Positions 25,167 through 34,055 of a stretch of 64,000 nucleotides of DNA are shown here, in pieces. The stretch's first letter is position 1; each line of letters starts with the position of its first letter. The notes beneath the pieces are model-generated. The model saw only the letters and a program-made list of their open reading frames with translations. It had not been told where the DNA came from and made no database searches. The stretch spans positions 1 to 64,000 of the forward strand of contig CALAYS010000012.1 in the NCBI GenBank assembly GCA_937895515.1, in the 5' to 3' direction. Position numbers and translations under genes: made by a program. The stretch comes from an uncultured bacterium (GTDB taxonomy: Bacteria; Patescibacteriota; Minisyncoccia; Phycocordibacterales; UBA9973).

Positions 25167-25844
25167 ATGAATATTTTTGAAAAAAATAATGGTACTAAGA
25201 TTTGTGCTATATTTTCTCATCCCGATGACGCAGAATTACTGTGCTACGGAACGTTAGCTAAATACAGAAAAGAGAACTTTGATATTACTATAATAATAGT
25301 AACTGGAGGAATTCATGGTGTTGCGGTATCAGAAGAAAAGTCGCAAGATTTAGAAGAAATTAGATCTTCAGAAACCATTGAAGCTTTAAAAGAAGTTTCC
25401 TTTGACATCCGATTTCTTGGATTGCCCGATGGTTCAGTACAATTTACAAATGAAAATGTTTCAACAATCGAGAAAATACTAAACCACCTTAGCCCTTCCG
25501 TTGTTATAACTCATTACACCGATCTTTCAGGAATAGATCACCAAGATCATCACATCGTTTCAAAAATTGTTAAAAACATCAGTAACAGAAAGAGTTATAT
25601 TAAGCTATTATTATGCGCAGAGCCTTTAAAACGAGGGACTGGCTTTAACCCAAACTTATTTGTGAGGGTAGGAGAATTTTATAAGCAAAAATTGGCAGCA
25701 ATAAACAAACACAAGTCTCAATTTGGTCGAATTTATATGACAGAATCTTTCCACAATGTCAGAAGTTTGGTTTGGAAAAACAATTTAGGATTTAGTGACG
25801 AAGAATATATAGAAGCATTCATTATTGAAAAAGCCATATCATAA
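25167..25844 (+). CDS. PIG-L family N-deacetylase
   Basis: 225 residues. The zinc-binding motif SHPDDAEL lies near residue 17, and the second site GIDHQDHHIV near 133. PIG-L enzymes (MshB, BshB, PIG-L) remove N-acetyl from GlcNAc-type sugars to expose an amine. It starts the divergent plus-strand operon and its stop overlaps the ATG of the WbqC-like gene by 1 nt. In this cluster it probably makes the amine that is then acylated with an amino acid, as in mycothiol synthesis. The exact substrate is unknown. Confidence 0.85.
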   Translation: MNIFEKNNGTKICAIFSHPDDAELLCYGTLAKYRKENFDITIIIVTGGIHGVAVSEEKSQDLEEIRSSETIEALKEVSFDIRFLGLPDGSVQFTNENVSTIEKILNHLSPSVVITHYTDLSGIDHQDHHIVSKIVKNISNRKSYIKLLLCAEPLKRGTGFNPNLFVRVGEFYKQKLAAINKHKSQFGRIYMTESFHNVRSLVWKNNLGFSDEEYIEAFIIEKAIS

Positions 25845-26599
25845 TGATTAATCAAAAAGTCATTTGTATTCATCAACCTCCTTTCGCACCTTGGCTTGGT
25901 ATTGTTGAGAGTATGTTTGCTTCCGATTCTTTTATTATATTCGACGATGTACAATTTGAAAGAGGAGGATATCAAAATCGAAATAGAATTAAGTCAATAA
26001 AAGGTTCAGAATGGCTAACAATACCTGTAAATCTTGATTTTGGAACTCAATTAAACACGGTTCGCATTGCAGAAAATTATTCGGCTAATTCACTTATTAA
26101 AACCTTGCGTTCATCATATGGAAAATCTATCTTTTTTAATCAAGTTATGCCAGATTTAGAAAGAATCTTATGCTCCTATAAATCTGGAAATTTATTATGT
26201 GATTTGAATGTTGAAATTCTCATGTGGATTTCAAATGTTTTAAAATGCTCCTGCGAGTTTATTTATTCAAGTTCTCTTCAAATAACATACTACGATAGAA
26301 TAGATAGAATTGGTAAAATTTGCTCTAAATTGGGTGCTACGCATTTGTACAGTGGCTCAGGGATGCTTGGATATTGTAATCCTGAAGATATTTTGAAGCA
26401 AGGTGTAATACCAATATTCCACAATTATCAAAATCGACACATTGTTTATAATCAACGATTCACTGAAAAAGGATTTATACCTTGTTTATCCGTTTTAGAT
26501 TTATTCTTTAATATTGGATATAATCAATCTTCAGAATTATTAAAACAATCAGCAAATAAGATACTCAAAGAAGCATTAAAATTAAATACTATATATTAG
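25844..26599 (+). CDS. WbqC-like protein
   Basis: 251 residues with the family opening CIHQPPFAPWLGIVESM, the DDVQFERGGYQNRNRIK motif, WLTIPV, and the later THLYSGSGMLGY stretch. WbqC-like proteins occur in O-antigen and glycan-modification loci; their reaction is not well defined and an acyl or amino-acyl transfer to sugars is a possibility. It is translationally coupled to PIG-L (ATGA-type overlap), so it probably acts on the deacetylated sugar. Convergent with, and overlapping by 11 nt, the oxygenase gene. Confidence 0.8.
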   Translation: MINQKVICIHQPPFAPWLGIVESMFASDSFIIFDDVQFERGGYQNRNRIKSIKGSEWLTIPVNLDFGTQLNTVRIAENYSANSLIKTLRSSYGKSIFFNQVMPDLERILCSYKSGNLLCDLNVEILMWISNVLKCSCEFIYSSSLQITYYDRIDRIGKICSKLGATHLYSGSGMLGYCNPEDILKQGVIPIFHNYQNRHIVYNQRFTEKGFIPCLSVLDLFFNIGYNQSSELLKQSANKILKEALKLNTIY

Positions 26600-27470
26600 C
26601 GTAATTAAAATATGCCCTCCATAGTTGTCTTGATAAGGAAGGGTTTACTTCTATTTGTCCTTCTCCTAAAGCTGTGCGTCCGTGAGCATAATGCAATTGA
26701 CTAAATATCAAAGCTTGAGAACTTTCCAAACTAATAATAATTTGATTCCTTTTTAAAAGTGTTTCATATTGCATTATAGCATGTATTAAAACTTCTCTTT
26801 GATTAAGCTTTAAATTTGGATGTAAATTAAACCATTTTGATAGTTTGGAAGTAAATCTTACCCTTGAAGATTCTCTAGCTGGTAGTATTGAGAAAGTGGT
26901 TAAGTGTTGACCTACTTGTTCCAAGCCTTCATCTTTCCAGTAGGTAAATCTTTTCTTCCTTAACACGTCAGCATATTTTTGAGGTAGTTTTGAATGCACA
27001 CCTAAATCTGAAAGAAGAGTACTCCCTCCATTTTTTGAGTCTGGTCGCTCACAAAGTATAGTCATCCCCAAAGGGAAATGCGAAAAAGTTAACATATCAA
27101 TATGAAATGGATTTTCTCCTATGCCATTACCGGCATTGGGGTCTGCCATTAAATCAACTCCTAATGAATACCAAAATGAATTATCCCTTTTTTCAACTTG
27201 TAACACCATTCCTATTAATGCCATTAATGAAATCAATGCTCTTTTAATTTCTTCCATCTCTGATTCAAAGGTCAGTAAAAAAATTTTACCTTCTGACACT
27301 TCATTTAATTTATTAATAAATACTTGGCAATCTTTAGTTGGGGTACCCATCAAATCATTGTGATCAATAATTCTGTGGGTATTAATTTCAGTCGGCAATA
27401 ACTTTGATAGTTCTTTTACAATATTTTGACCAACCGACATTCTAAATAATCTAGATTCATCTTGCTTCAT
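26589..27470 (-). CDS. TauD/clavaminate-synthase-like 2-oxoglutarate oxygenase
   Basis: 293 residues. The iron-binding facial triad is visible: HxD in FHIDMLTFS (about 123-127) and the distal His in HYAHGRTALG (about 258-267), with the Arg of the same motif for 2-oxoglutarate. GGSTLLSDL matches the usual T/S-rich loop after HxD. Such enzymes hydroxylate, desaturate or epimerise small molecules. It is a single-gene unit converging on the PIG-L/WbqC operon and forms the right edge of the cluster; the second VirD4-like gene begins 58 nt away. Confidence 0.78.
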   Translation of the reverse strand: MKQDESRLFRMSVGQNIVKELSKLLPTEINTHRIIDHNDLMGTPTKDCQVFINKLNEVSEGKIFLLTFESEMEEIKRALISLMALIGMVLQVEKRDNSFWYSLGVDLMADPNAGNGIGENPFHIDMLTFSHFPLGMTILCERPDSKNGGSTLLSDLGVHSKLPQKYADVLRKKRFTYWKDEGLEQVGQHLTTFSILPARESSRVRFTSKLSKWFNLHPNLKLNQREVLIHAIMQYETLLKRNQIIISLESSQALIFSQLHYAHGRTALGEGQIEVNPSLSRQLWRAYFNYANI

Positions 27471-27528
27471 TCAACAAATCTAATTTGTGTATCTCAATTC
27501 CAGTATTCAATTATTAATATTTTTAAAC

Positions 27529-28713
27529 TCAATTTCTTTTAATAGTACATGCACTGAATGGCTGACAAGTAGCTCCATCAATCATTAATTTTAGATACAT
27601 TGTATAACGAGGTAAATTAACCAAATCTATTTCCGTAAATACCGGATGAAATTCCTTTACTAAAAATTCAGCATCACTTGCTCCAATCCTAAAAGAGATT
27701 AAAGTTCCGATATTCCCGAAAATTGCTGAACGTATTTCATCTTTTAATTGCTCAATATATTGGTTTGCCAAAAATAACCCCAAACCATATTTCCTGCTTT
27801 CGGCCAATATATCAGCTATAGAGTTTGTAATAAATGACTGACATTCATCAATATATAAATAAAACGGTCTGCGGGTGTGTTCCGGTTGCCTTGCCCTATA
27901 TAAAGCAGAAAGTTGTATTGTATTGACCAACATACAACCTAAGAGTGATGATATATCCTCACCTAACTTTCCCTTACCAAGATTAGCAATGAATATCTTA
28001 CCTTCATCCATTACTTTTTGCATATGGAATCCTGTGGTTTTTTGCCCAACAATGCCTCGCAAAATTGCACTACTTGAAAAAATACCTACCTTGTTTAAAA
28101 TCGGTGCAATAGCTTCCGACCTGAAACTTGGTGAATACTTTTCAAATTCATCATACCAAAATCGCAAGACCTCTTTGGTCTCAACACTTGATAAAATATC
28201 GTTTCTAAACTCTTTACTGGTCAACAATGGCTGTATATCAAGCAAGGTAGCATTTCTGTATTCCAACAGAGTCAATAAACTAAACCGTAATATATGTTCA
28301 AGCCTTGGACCCCAACTATCAGCCCAAATTTTCTTAAATGTACTCAAAAGCCCTGAACAAACTAAATGATGAAAATTTGGGTGTACATTTTTTAATGGAT
28401 TATACGCGATAGGATGCCCAACATCGGCAGGGTTGAAATAGATAAGGTCTTCTTTTCGGTCATCTGGAATATATTTTAAAAGTGTTTCGGCAACATCACC
28501 ATGTGGATCAATCACACAAAATCCGTTACCACGTTTAATATCTGAAATAGCCATATTTAAAAGCAAGGTAGATTTACCTGTGCCGGTTTTACCAATACAG
28601 TAAATATGCCCTAATCTATCTTTGTCTTTAATACCAAATATTCGGTCATCGTTTCTAAAATTGACTCTCCCAATGGGGGTGATTTGTTCTTTGTATTCAT
28701 AATTTTTGTTCAT
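27529..28713 (-). CDS. VirD4/TraD-like coupling ATPase, compact form
   Basis: 394 residues; essentially the motor domain alone. Walker A GKTGTGKSTLL (about 38-48), VIDPHGDVAETLL, Walker B FYLYIDECQSF and the SFRIGASDAEFL region are in the same order as in the 1003-residue homologue at 8381-11392, with which it is clearly paralogous. It lacks both that protein's N-terminal region and its nuclease-like tail. No transmembrane helix is evident. Probably drives DNA through a conjugation channel; no relaxase or channel genes are in the window. Confidence 0.85.
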   Translation of the reverse strand: MNKNYEYKEQITPIGRVNFRNDDRIFGIKDKDRLGHIYCIGKTGTGKSTLLLNMAISDIKRGNGFCVIDPHGDVAETLLKYIPDDRKEDLIYFNPADVGHPIAYNPLKNVHPNFHHLVCSGLLSTFKKIWADSWGPRLEHILRFSLLTLLEYRNATLLDIQPLLTSKEFRNDILSSVETKEVLRFWYDEFEKYSPSFRSEAIAPILNKVGIFSSSAILRGIVGQKTTGFHMQKVMDEGKIFIANLGKGKLGEDISSLLGCMLVNTIQLSALYRARQPEHTRRPFYLYIDECQSFITNSIADILAESRKYGLGLFLANQYIEQLKDEIRSAIFGNIGTLISFRIGASDAEFLVKEFHPVFTEIDLVNLPRYTMYLKLMIDGATCQPFSACTIKRN

Positions 28714-28772
28714 ACAATACCAATGATACGAGATGGAACAAATGAATATAAGATGGGTAAAAAGGCTTCATA

Positions 28773-28792
28773 TAGCAAATATGCCTGACTTA
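28773..28792 (+). promoter_or_regulatory. Repeated hairpin element, copy 5 (degenerate)
   Basis: TAGCAAAT (28773-28780) followed by CCTGACTTA (28784-28792), 60 nt before ATG 28853. The left arm is lost, but sequence and spacing match copies 1, 3 and 4. Confidence 0.4.
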
Positions 28793-28852
28793 TTTAACAG
28801 TTAATATTGATCCAAAATAGAGGTATTAACAAATAATATAGACTGATATATA

Positions 28853-29083
28853 ATGGGCAAGCTATACAAAAAGGGTTTAACACAAAAAGAAGTAAAATCT
28901 AAAGAAGGGCAGCGAAACTTTTTGTATAGCAACAAAGGTGTTAATCGCTGTCCTTCTTTGGGCTTTGATATTAATAGTAAGAATATACCTGAGGAAATAC
29001 GGATAAATCATCTTGCCGGAATCTTAGTCCGAATATTCCTTAGTCAGAAATCACATGAGCAACGTAATACAAATAGAGAATAA
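28853..29083 (+). CDS. Small basic protein overlapping the integrase start
   Basis: 76 residues, rich in Lys/Arg (MGKLYKKGLTQKEVKSKEGQ at the start). It overlaps the start of the serine recombinase by 29 nt and is preceded at the usual 60-nt spacing by a degenerate copy of the repeated hairpin element. The recombinase at 6025 also has a small basic frame immediately upstream, so the arrangement is repeated. It could be a directionality factor, a leader peptide, or just coupled translation. No family recognised. Confidence 0.5.
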   Translation: MGKLYKKGLTQKEVKSKEGQRNFLYSNKGVNRCPSLGFDINSKNIPEEIRINHLAGILVRIFLSQKSHEQRNTNRE

Positions 29084-30575
29084 AAGGGCTGTAATATATT
29101 GCCGCGTATCAACCAAAGAACAAGTTGATGAAGGTAATAGTCTTGCATCTCAAAACAAAATATGTCGGGATTATGCTCTAAAAAACGGCTATGAAATAGT
29201 TGAGGTTTTTGTTGAGCAAGGTGAAAGCGCAAAAACAACTGACCGGACTGAATTAAAGAATATGCTTGCATACTGCGCTCAAAAGAAAAACCGTATCAAT
29301 GCAGTCATAGCTTACAAAATTGACCGTATATCTCGAAATATGGACGATTACAGCTATATTAGAATAGCACTCAAAAGTCAGGGTATAGAAATTAAATCTA
29401 CCTCAGAACATTTTGAAAATACCCCTGCCGGACGTTTTATGGAAAACATAATCGCAAATGTGGCTCAATTTGATAATGATGTCCGAACTGAACGCTCTGT
29501 TGGTGGGATGCGTGAAGCCACTAAAGAAGGCCGTTATGTTTGGATGGCACCTGTGGGATATGACAATATTAAAATAGCAGGAAAATCAACGATAGCTAAA
29601 AATGCATTAGCTCCTCTAATTTTAGAAGCTTTTCAAAAAGTTGCACAAAATGAATGTTCAATAGATGAGGTCTATCGTTGGGCAAGACAACAAGGTTTAG
29701 TCAGTAGAAACGGCAAACCTGTTGTTCAATCATATTTCTATATGATGTTACGGAATGAGCTCTATGCTGGTTGGATATTAAAATTTGGAGAACGACATAA
29801 AGGATTATTTGAACCTATTATATCTGAGGAGCTATTTAACCGTGTCCAAAGGGTTATTAAAAACAGAACAAGGGTTAGTCATAACTATCTGATTGAAAAT
29901 CCTGACTTCCCATTAAAACGCTTTATTCAGCACCCATCAGGGTTGAAACTTACAGGTTGTTGGTGTCAAGGTAGAAATGCCAAATATCCATTTTACAGAT
30001 TTTTAATTAAGGGTGGCTCATTTAATAAGGATTCATTGGAACTAAAGTTTCAAAACCACGCAGATAAGTATCGCTTTGACGATAACAAAATAAAGGCTCT
30101 GAAAGAAAGTATAAGGGAAAATCTGGTAAAGGAGCAAAAAGGCCAGCAAAAGGAATCTGAAAGACTAATAAGCTATATTGGAGAATTAAAAACAAAACAG
30201 AGCCTTCTTATTCAGAAAAATCTTGATGGGGTTATAAGTAATCAAATCTTACAAGGTGAACTTGATAGAATAGATCAGGAACTCATCAAGGCTGAAACTA
30301 CTTTGGATAGAATTCCTAAAACCTATTACTCAATTGAAGATATGGCTGATTTTATTGAGAAATTTCTAAAAAACCCAAGTAAAATATGGTCTATTGCAGA
30401 ACCAGATGAAAAACGAAATTTGCAATGGTTTGAATTTCCGCAAGGTTTGACCTTTGATGGAGCAAACTTTCAAACCAAAGAAATATCCAGTCTTTTCAAG
30501 CTGAATGAGGAATTTTCTGATGAAAATTCCTTTAGAGTGCTCTCGGCAGGAATCGAACCTGCAACTATTCCTTAG
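29055..30575 (+). CDS. Large serine recombinase (integrase) overlapping tRNA-Arg
   Basis: 506 residues. Catalytic Ser19 in IYCRVSTKEQ, the KIDRISRNMDDY arginine helix, AGRFMENIIANVAQFD, and the recombinase domain (VRTERSVGGMREATKEG onward) are typical; a short coiled coil (about 350-420) follows. The zinc-ribbon cysteines are mostly absent (one CW-C in LTGCWCQG). The last 13 codons run antisense into tRNA-Arg, so the protein ends in SAGIEPATIP, a peptide created by the antisense T arm. This places the integrase at the element's attachment site and makes it the likely integrase of the whole element. Confidence 0.9.
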   Translation: MSNVIQIENKRAVIYCRVSTKEQVDEGNSLASQNKICRDYALKNGYEIVEVFVEQGESAKTTDRTELKNMLAYCAQKKNRINAVIAYKIDRISRNMDDYSYIRIALKSQGIEIKSTSEHFENTPAGRFMENIIANVAQFDNDVRTERSVGGMREATKEGRYVWMAPVGYDNIKIAGKSTIAKNALAPLILEAFQKVAQNECSIDEVYRWARQQGLVSRNGKPVVQSYFYMMLRNELYAGWILKFGERHKGLFEPIISEELFNRVQRVIKNRTRVSHNYLIENPDFPLKRFIQHPSGLKLTGCWCQGRNAKYPFYRFLIKGGSFNKDSLELKFQNHADKYRFDDNKIKALKESIRENLVKEQKGQQKESERLISYIGELKTKQSLLIQKNLDGVISNQILQGELDRIDQELIKAETTLDRIPKTYYSIEDMADFIEKFLKNPSKIWSIAEPDEKRNLQWFEFPQGLTFDGANFQTKEISSLFKLNEEFSDENSFRVLSAGIEPATIP

Positions 30576-30609
30576 GACGGAACTGTTATATCCATTTAAC
30601 TACAAGAGC
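30538..30609 (-). tRNA. tRNA-Arg (anticodon CCT), element attachment site
   Basis: Minus strand: acceptor GCTCTTG pairs with CGAGAGC, discriminator A. Anticodon stem GTTCC/GGAAT with loop GTCCTAA gives anticodon CCT; T arm GCAGG-TTCGATT-CCTGC. CCA is not encoded. The 3' half lies on the element side and inside the integrase gene, as expected if the element inserted at the 3' end of the tRNA and restored it. Confidence 0.9.
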
Positions 30610-30638
30610 AGTTTATTGCAAGGTCTTGCCTCGCAATT

Positions 30639-32429
30639 TTATTTCTCGTTTCTGATCATCTTTAAAAAGACATCATGGGGAATGTTTACCTTACCGGATT
30701 CTTGCATTTTCTTCTTCCCTTTCTTTTGTTTTTCCCATAGCTTCATACGGCGTGTAATGTCACCTCCGTACATATGCTGAGTCACATCTTTTCTAAATGC
30801 ATTTACTGATTCGGATGCAATAATGCGCCCCAAAGCTTTGGCTTGGATTTTAATATTGATTTGCTGGCGTGGCATGTGCTCTTTTAACATATCAACAGCT
30901 GTTCGTGCATCTTGCTCAACACGTCTTCGAGATACGATTCTACAAAATGCTGGAATAATTTCATTGTTAATTAGTATATCCATGCGCACTACATCGGCAT
31001 CACGGTATTCGGCAAATTCATAAGCAATAGATGCATAGCCCGATGAGACTGATTTTAATTTATCAAAAAATCCTCGCATTAATTCGCGCAATGGCATTAT
31101 CATTGAAATTTCGTTTCTTCCTGATCCGAAATTAATTGTTTCCATAACTTCAGCTTCATGCTCGTACAGTAGTGGCATTAATGGTGAAATATAGTCCACT
31201 GGTAAAATAATACGCGCCATAACCCACGGCTCTAAAACCCTAGTTACTGACCCATCATCAGGAAATGCTATCGGAGTATAAATCATTATTGGGTCTGGAT
31301 TACCCTTTACATAAATATTATAAGCAATACTAGGTAGTGTAATAATTAAACGAAGATCATATTCACGATGCAGTCTTTCGGTAATAATTTCCATATGTAG
31401 CATTCCTAAAAATCCAACTCGGAATCCTCGCCCTAATACTAACGATGTTTCTTCTTCAAAATTAAAAGCAGCATCTTCTAAATGTAGTCTTTCTAACGCT
31501 GTTTTAAGCGTACCAAAATCATCTTGGCTTTCTGGGTAAATACTAGCCCATACAACTGACTTGGGCTGAGTATATCCGGGTAGTGGGCCAGCGCGTTTTT
31601 TAGTATCGGTAATTGTGTCACCGACAGATGCTACACCGGGCTTTTTAATACCGGTTACAATATAACCAATCTCCCCTGCATCTAAACTTTCTTTTTTATT
31701 TTCTTTAGGTGAAAGTATTCCAACTTCAATTGGAGAAAAAGTCTCATCAGCACCAATTAATTGCAATTGCATTTTAGTATTGAATGACCCAGCAATAACT
31801 CGCACAAACACAACAATGCCTTTGTGTTCTGAATATTTAAAATCAAAAACCAATGCTTGCGGATTTGCATCTTTGGCTTCAATAGTAGGTGCTGGAATAC
31901 GTTTTATAATTTGTTCCAATAATTCAGGAACACCGTCACCGGTTTTACCAGAAACTTTTAAAATAGTATCTTTTTCAATATGCAGTAATTCTACAATTTC
32001 ATTAGCAATATCATCAACGCGTGATAGTGGTGAATCAATTTTAGTCATTACCGGAATAATTACTAACCCTAAATTTTGCGCCATTTCCAATGTAGTTAGT
32101 GTTTGAGCTTGGACACCTTGAGTTGAATCAACTAAAAGTAGTGTACCTTCTACGGCTTGCATTGCGCGAGAGACTTCATAAGAAAAATCAATATGTCCCG
32201 GAGTATCAATTAAATTAAGTTCATAATTCTTGCCACCATAAAGATACTTCATTCGAACTGGTTGCATTTTAATGGTAATACCACGCTCCCGTTCTAGCTC
32301 CATAGAATCCAATACTTGGGCTTTCATGTCACGCTTGGCAATTGTACCAGTAGCTTCAAGTAGCCGATCTGCAAGAGTCGACTTACCGTGGTCAATATGG
32401 GCAATAATGCTAAAATTCCGAATATCCAT
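30639..32429 (-). CDS. lepA: Elongation factor 4 (LepA)
   Basis: 596 residues, standard length. The G domain opens with IIAHIDHGKSTLADRLLEATG (G1), RERGITIK (G2), IDTPGHIDF (G3) and MTKIDSP (G4); domains II-V and the LepA-specific C-terminal domain follow (YGGDITRRMKLWEKQKKGKKKM). LepA is a ribosomal GTPase that acts on stalled or back-translocated ribosomes and 30S assembly. First core chromosomal gene after the element; 15 nt downstream of murJ on the same strand. Confidence 0.97.
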   Translation of the reverse strand: MDIRNFSIIAHIDHGKSTLADRLLEATGTIAKRDMKAQVLDSMELERERGITIKMQPVRMKYLYGGKNYELNLIDTPGHIDFSYEVSRAMQAVEGTLLLVDSTQGVQAQTLTTLEMAQNLGLVIIPVMTKIDSPLSRVDDIANEIVELLHIEKDTILKVSGKTGDGVPELLEQIIKRIPAPTIEAKDANPQALVFDFKYSEHKGIVVFVRVIAGSFNTKMQLQLIGADETFSPIEVGILSPKENKKESLDAGEIGYIVTGIKKPGVASVGDTITDTKKRAGPLPGYTQPKSVVWASIYPESQDDFGTLKTALERLHLEDAAFNFEEETSLVLGRGFRVGFLGMLHMEIITERLHREYDLRLIITLPSIAYNIYVKGNPDPIMIYTPIAFPDDGSVTRVLEPWVMARIILPVDYISPLMPLLYEHEAEVMETINFGSGRNEISMIMPLRELMRGFFDKLKSVSSGYASIAYEFAEYRDADVVRMDILINNEIIPAFCRIVSRRRVEQDARTAVDMLKEHMPRQQINIKIQAKALGRIIASESVNAFRKDVTQHMYGGDITRRMKLWEKQKKGKKKMQESGKVNIPHDVFLKMIRNEK

Positions 32430-32444
32430 AATATATATCTTACT

Positions 32445-34055
32445 TTAACGGAACTTGGGCAAAAGAGCAAGGATAGATTTTTTAATAGTGTTTTTTAGAT
32501 AAAGTCTATCTTCTGCAATGTGTTTATCATGAACCATACCCAAAATTACATATGAACATATTAAGAAAAATCCAAAAATTATGAATGAAAAAATTAAATG
32601 AATAATTATTCCGCGATGACCCAAAAGCATTACATATAATATATACCTTGAAGAGATGGCGACAATTCCAATAGTTACAATGATTTTAAAAATATACAAA
32701 AATCCTAAATATGGTTTTTTAATAACTTTATTTTTATGATAAATAATTAAACAAACACCCAATGAAATATACTGTGCCAAGCTATAAGAAAGTGGTATTG
32801 ATAATGCAGTATAAAAACTGCCTTTTAAATGATTAAACGCAAAAAAAGAAAAAACATACATTAATAAAGCCGACAGTGCATTAGTAACTAACGGCAAAAT
32901 ATAATCGCCTTTGGCATATGATGCCCTTGAAATTAAAAGTATTATATTTTGAGCATACAAAGAAATAGTAAATATACCTAAAGCTCCGGCTGTTAGCAGT
33001 ACATCGTGGTTAGTAAATTTACCACTACCAAACAATATATAAACTATCTCATAACGAAATAGTATAACCAATGCTGTTAAAACTATTGAGATTAAAAATA
33101 TTTTTTTAAACCCTCGAGAAAAAATAGAATCAAATAAAATATGGTCACCTTTGACATAAGCATCGGCTAACTGCGGGAAAATAGTTGTAGTATATGACAC
33201 ACCAATTAATGTATGGAATACGGTTTGCAATGTAAAAGCTAAACTAATAATTGTAATTGAACCCACTGGGTAAAGTGAAGCAAAATAAGTTAATAAGAAA
33301 AAAGTTACAGCTGATGCTATCAAAGACAATGTTCGAAGAAATGATTTTTTTAAAGTTTGTTTTAATAAACTAAAAGAAAAAGCTTTGTTGATAAACGACA
33401 AATACCCCACAAATAAACCTTCTTTTAAAGCTACCGGCATTGAAACCGACAAATGCATAATTGACCCCAAGACGACACCCACACAAACCCCACCAATACC
33501 CCAAAATGGTCTTAAAAATAAAATCCCAATAACTGCACCCAAATTATATAAAATGGGAGCAACACCTACTGCAAAAAATTTACGCTTTTGTTGGGATACA
33601 CTAGAAATAATTGATGAAAGGGACAAGAAAAATGTTGAAATCAAAAGAATTGACCCATAAATAACAATTGAATGTTGAAAGGCTTTTTCAGTATGACCAT
33701 ATAAATGCTTTATTATATAGGGTAAAAAAATCATTACCGCTCCATAAACAACAATAAAAAATACAGCAAATGTTGTTAAAAGCTTTTGAAACCAAATTAC
33801 CCTATCTTCATCATAAAGTTTTTTTGAAAAAAGAGGCACAAGTATAGCGCTACTAACAAATGAACCAATAGACAGATACATGAATTCTGGAACCCGAAAT
33901 GCAGCATAGTAAGAATCCAAGAAAAATCCAGCCCCATAAATATGGGAAAGTAATTTATCACGAATAAAACCCAATAACTGTGAGATTAGTGAACTCACCG
34001 CTAAAAACAAAGTACTATTAAAAATATTACCGTGTTTATTTTGCATACTAATCAC
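32445..34055 (-). CDS. murJ: Lipid II flippase MurJ
   Basis: 536 residues with about 14 hydrophobic segments. The N-terminal SSLISQLLGFIRDKLLSHIYGAG matches the MurJ/MviN MOP-superfamily start, and the TM1-2 arginine is kept. MurJ flips the undecaprenyl-linked peptidoglycan precursor across the membrane, which fits the wall genes further along. It overlaps leuS by 8 nt; ATG 34046 (MQNKHGN) is an alternative start that would remove the overlap. Confidence 0.93.
   Translation of the reverse strand: MISMQNKHGNIFNSTLFLAVSSLISQLLGFIRDKLLSHIYGAGFFLDSYYAAFRVPEFMYLSIGSFVSSAILVPLFSKKLYDEDRVIWFQKLLTTFAVFFIVVYGAVMIFLPYIIKHLYGHTEKAFQHSIVIYGSILLISTFFLSLSSIISSVSQQKRKFFAVGVAPILYNLGAVIGILFLRPFWGIGGVCVGVVLGSIMHLSVSMPVALKEGLFVGYLSFINKAFSFSLLKQTLKKSFLRTLSLIASAVTFFLLTYFASLYPVGSITIISLAFTLQTVFHTLIGVSYTTTIFPQLADAYVKGDHILFDSIFSRGFKKIFLISIVLTALVILFRYEIVYILFGSGKFTNHDVLLTAGALGIFTISLYAQNIILLISRASYAKGDYILPLVTNALSALLMYVFSFFAFNHLKGSFYTALSIPLSYSLAQYISLGVCLIIYHKNKVIKKPYLGFLYIFKIIVTIGIVAISSRYILYVMLLGHRGIIIHLIFSFIIFGFFLICSYVILGMVHDKHIAEDRLYLKNTIKKSILALLPKFR

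Noticed and set aside
8381..28713. A complete conjugation system
   Set aside because: Only coupling-type ATPases and accessory genes are present; no relaxase, VirB4 or channel proteins were found in the window.
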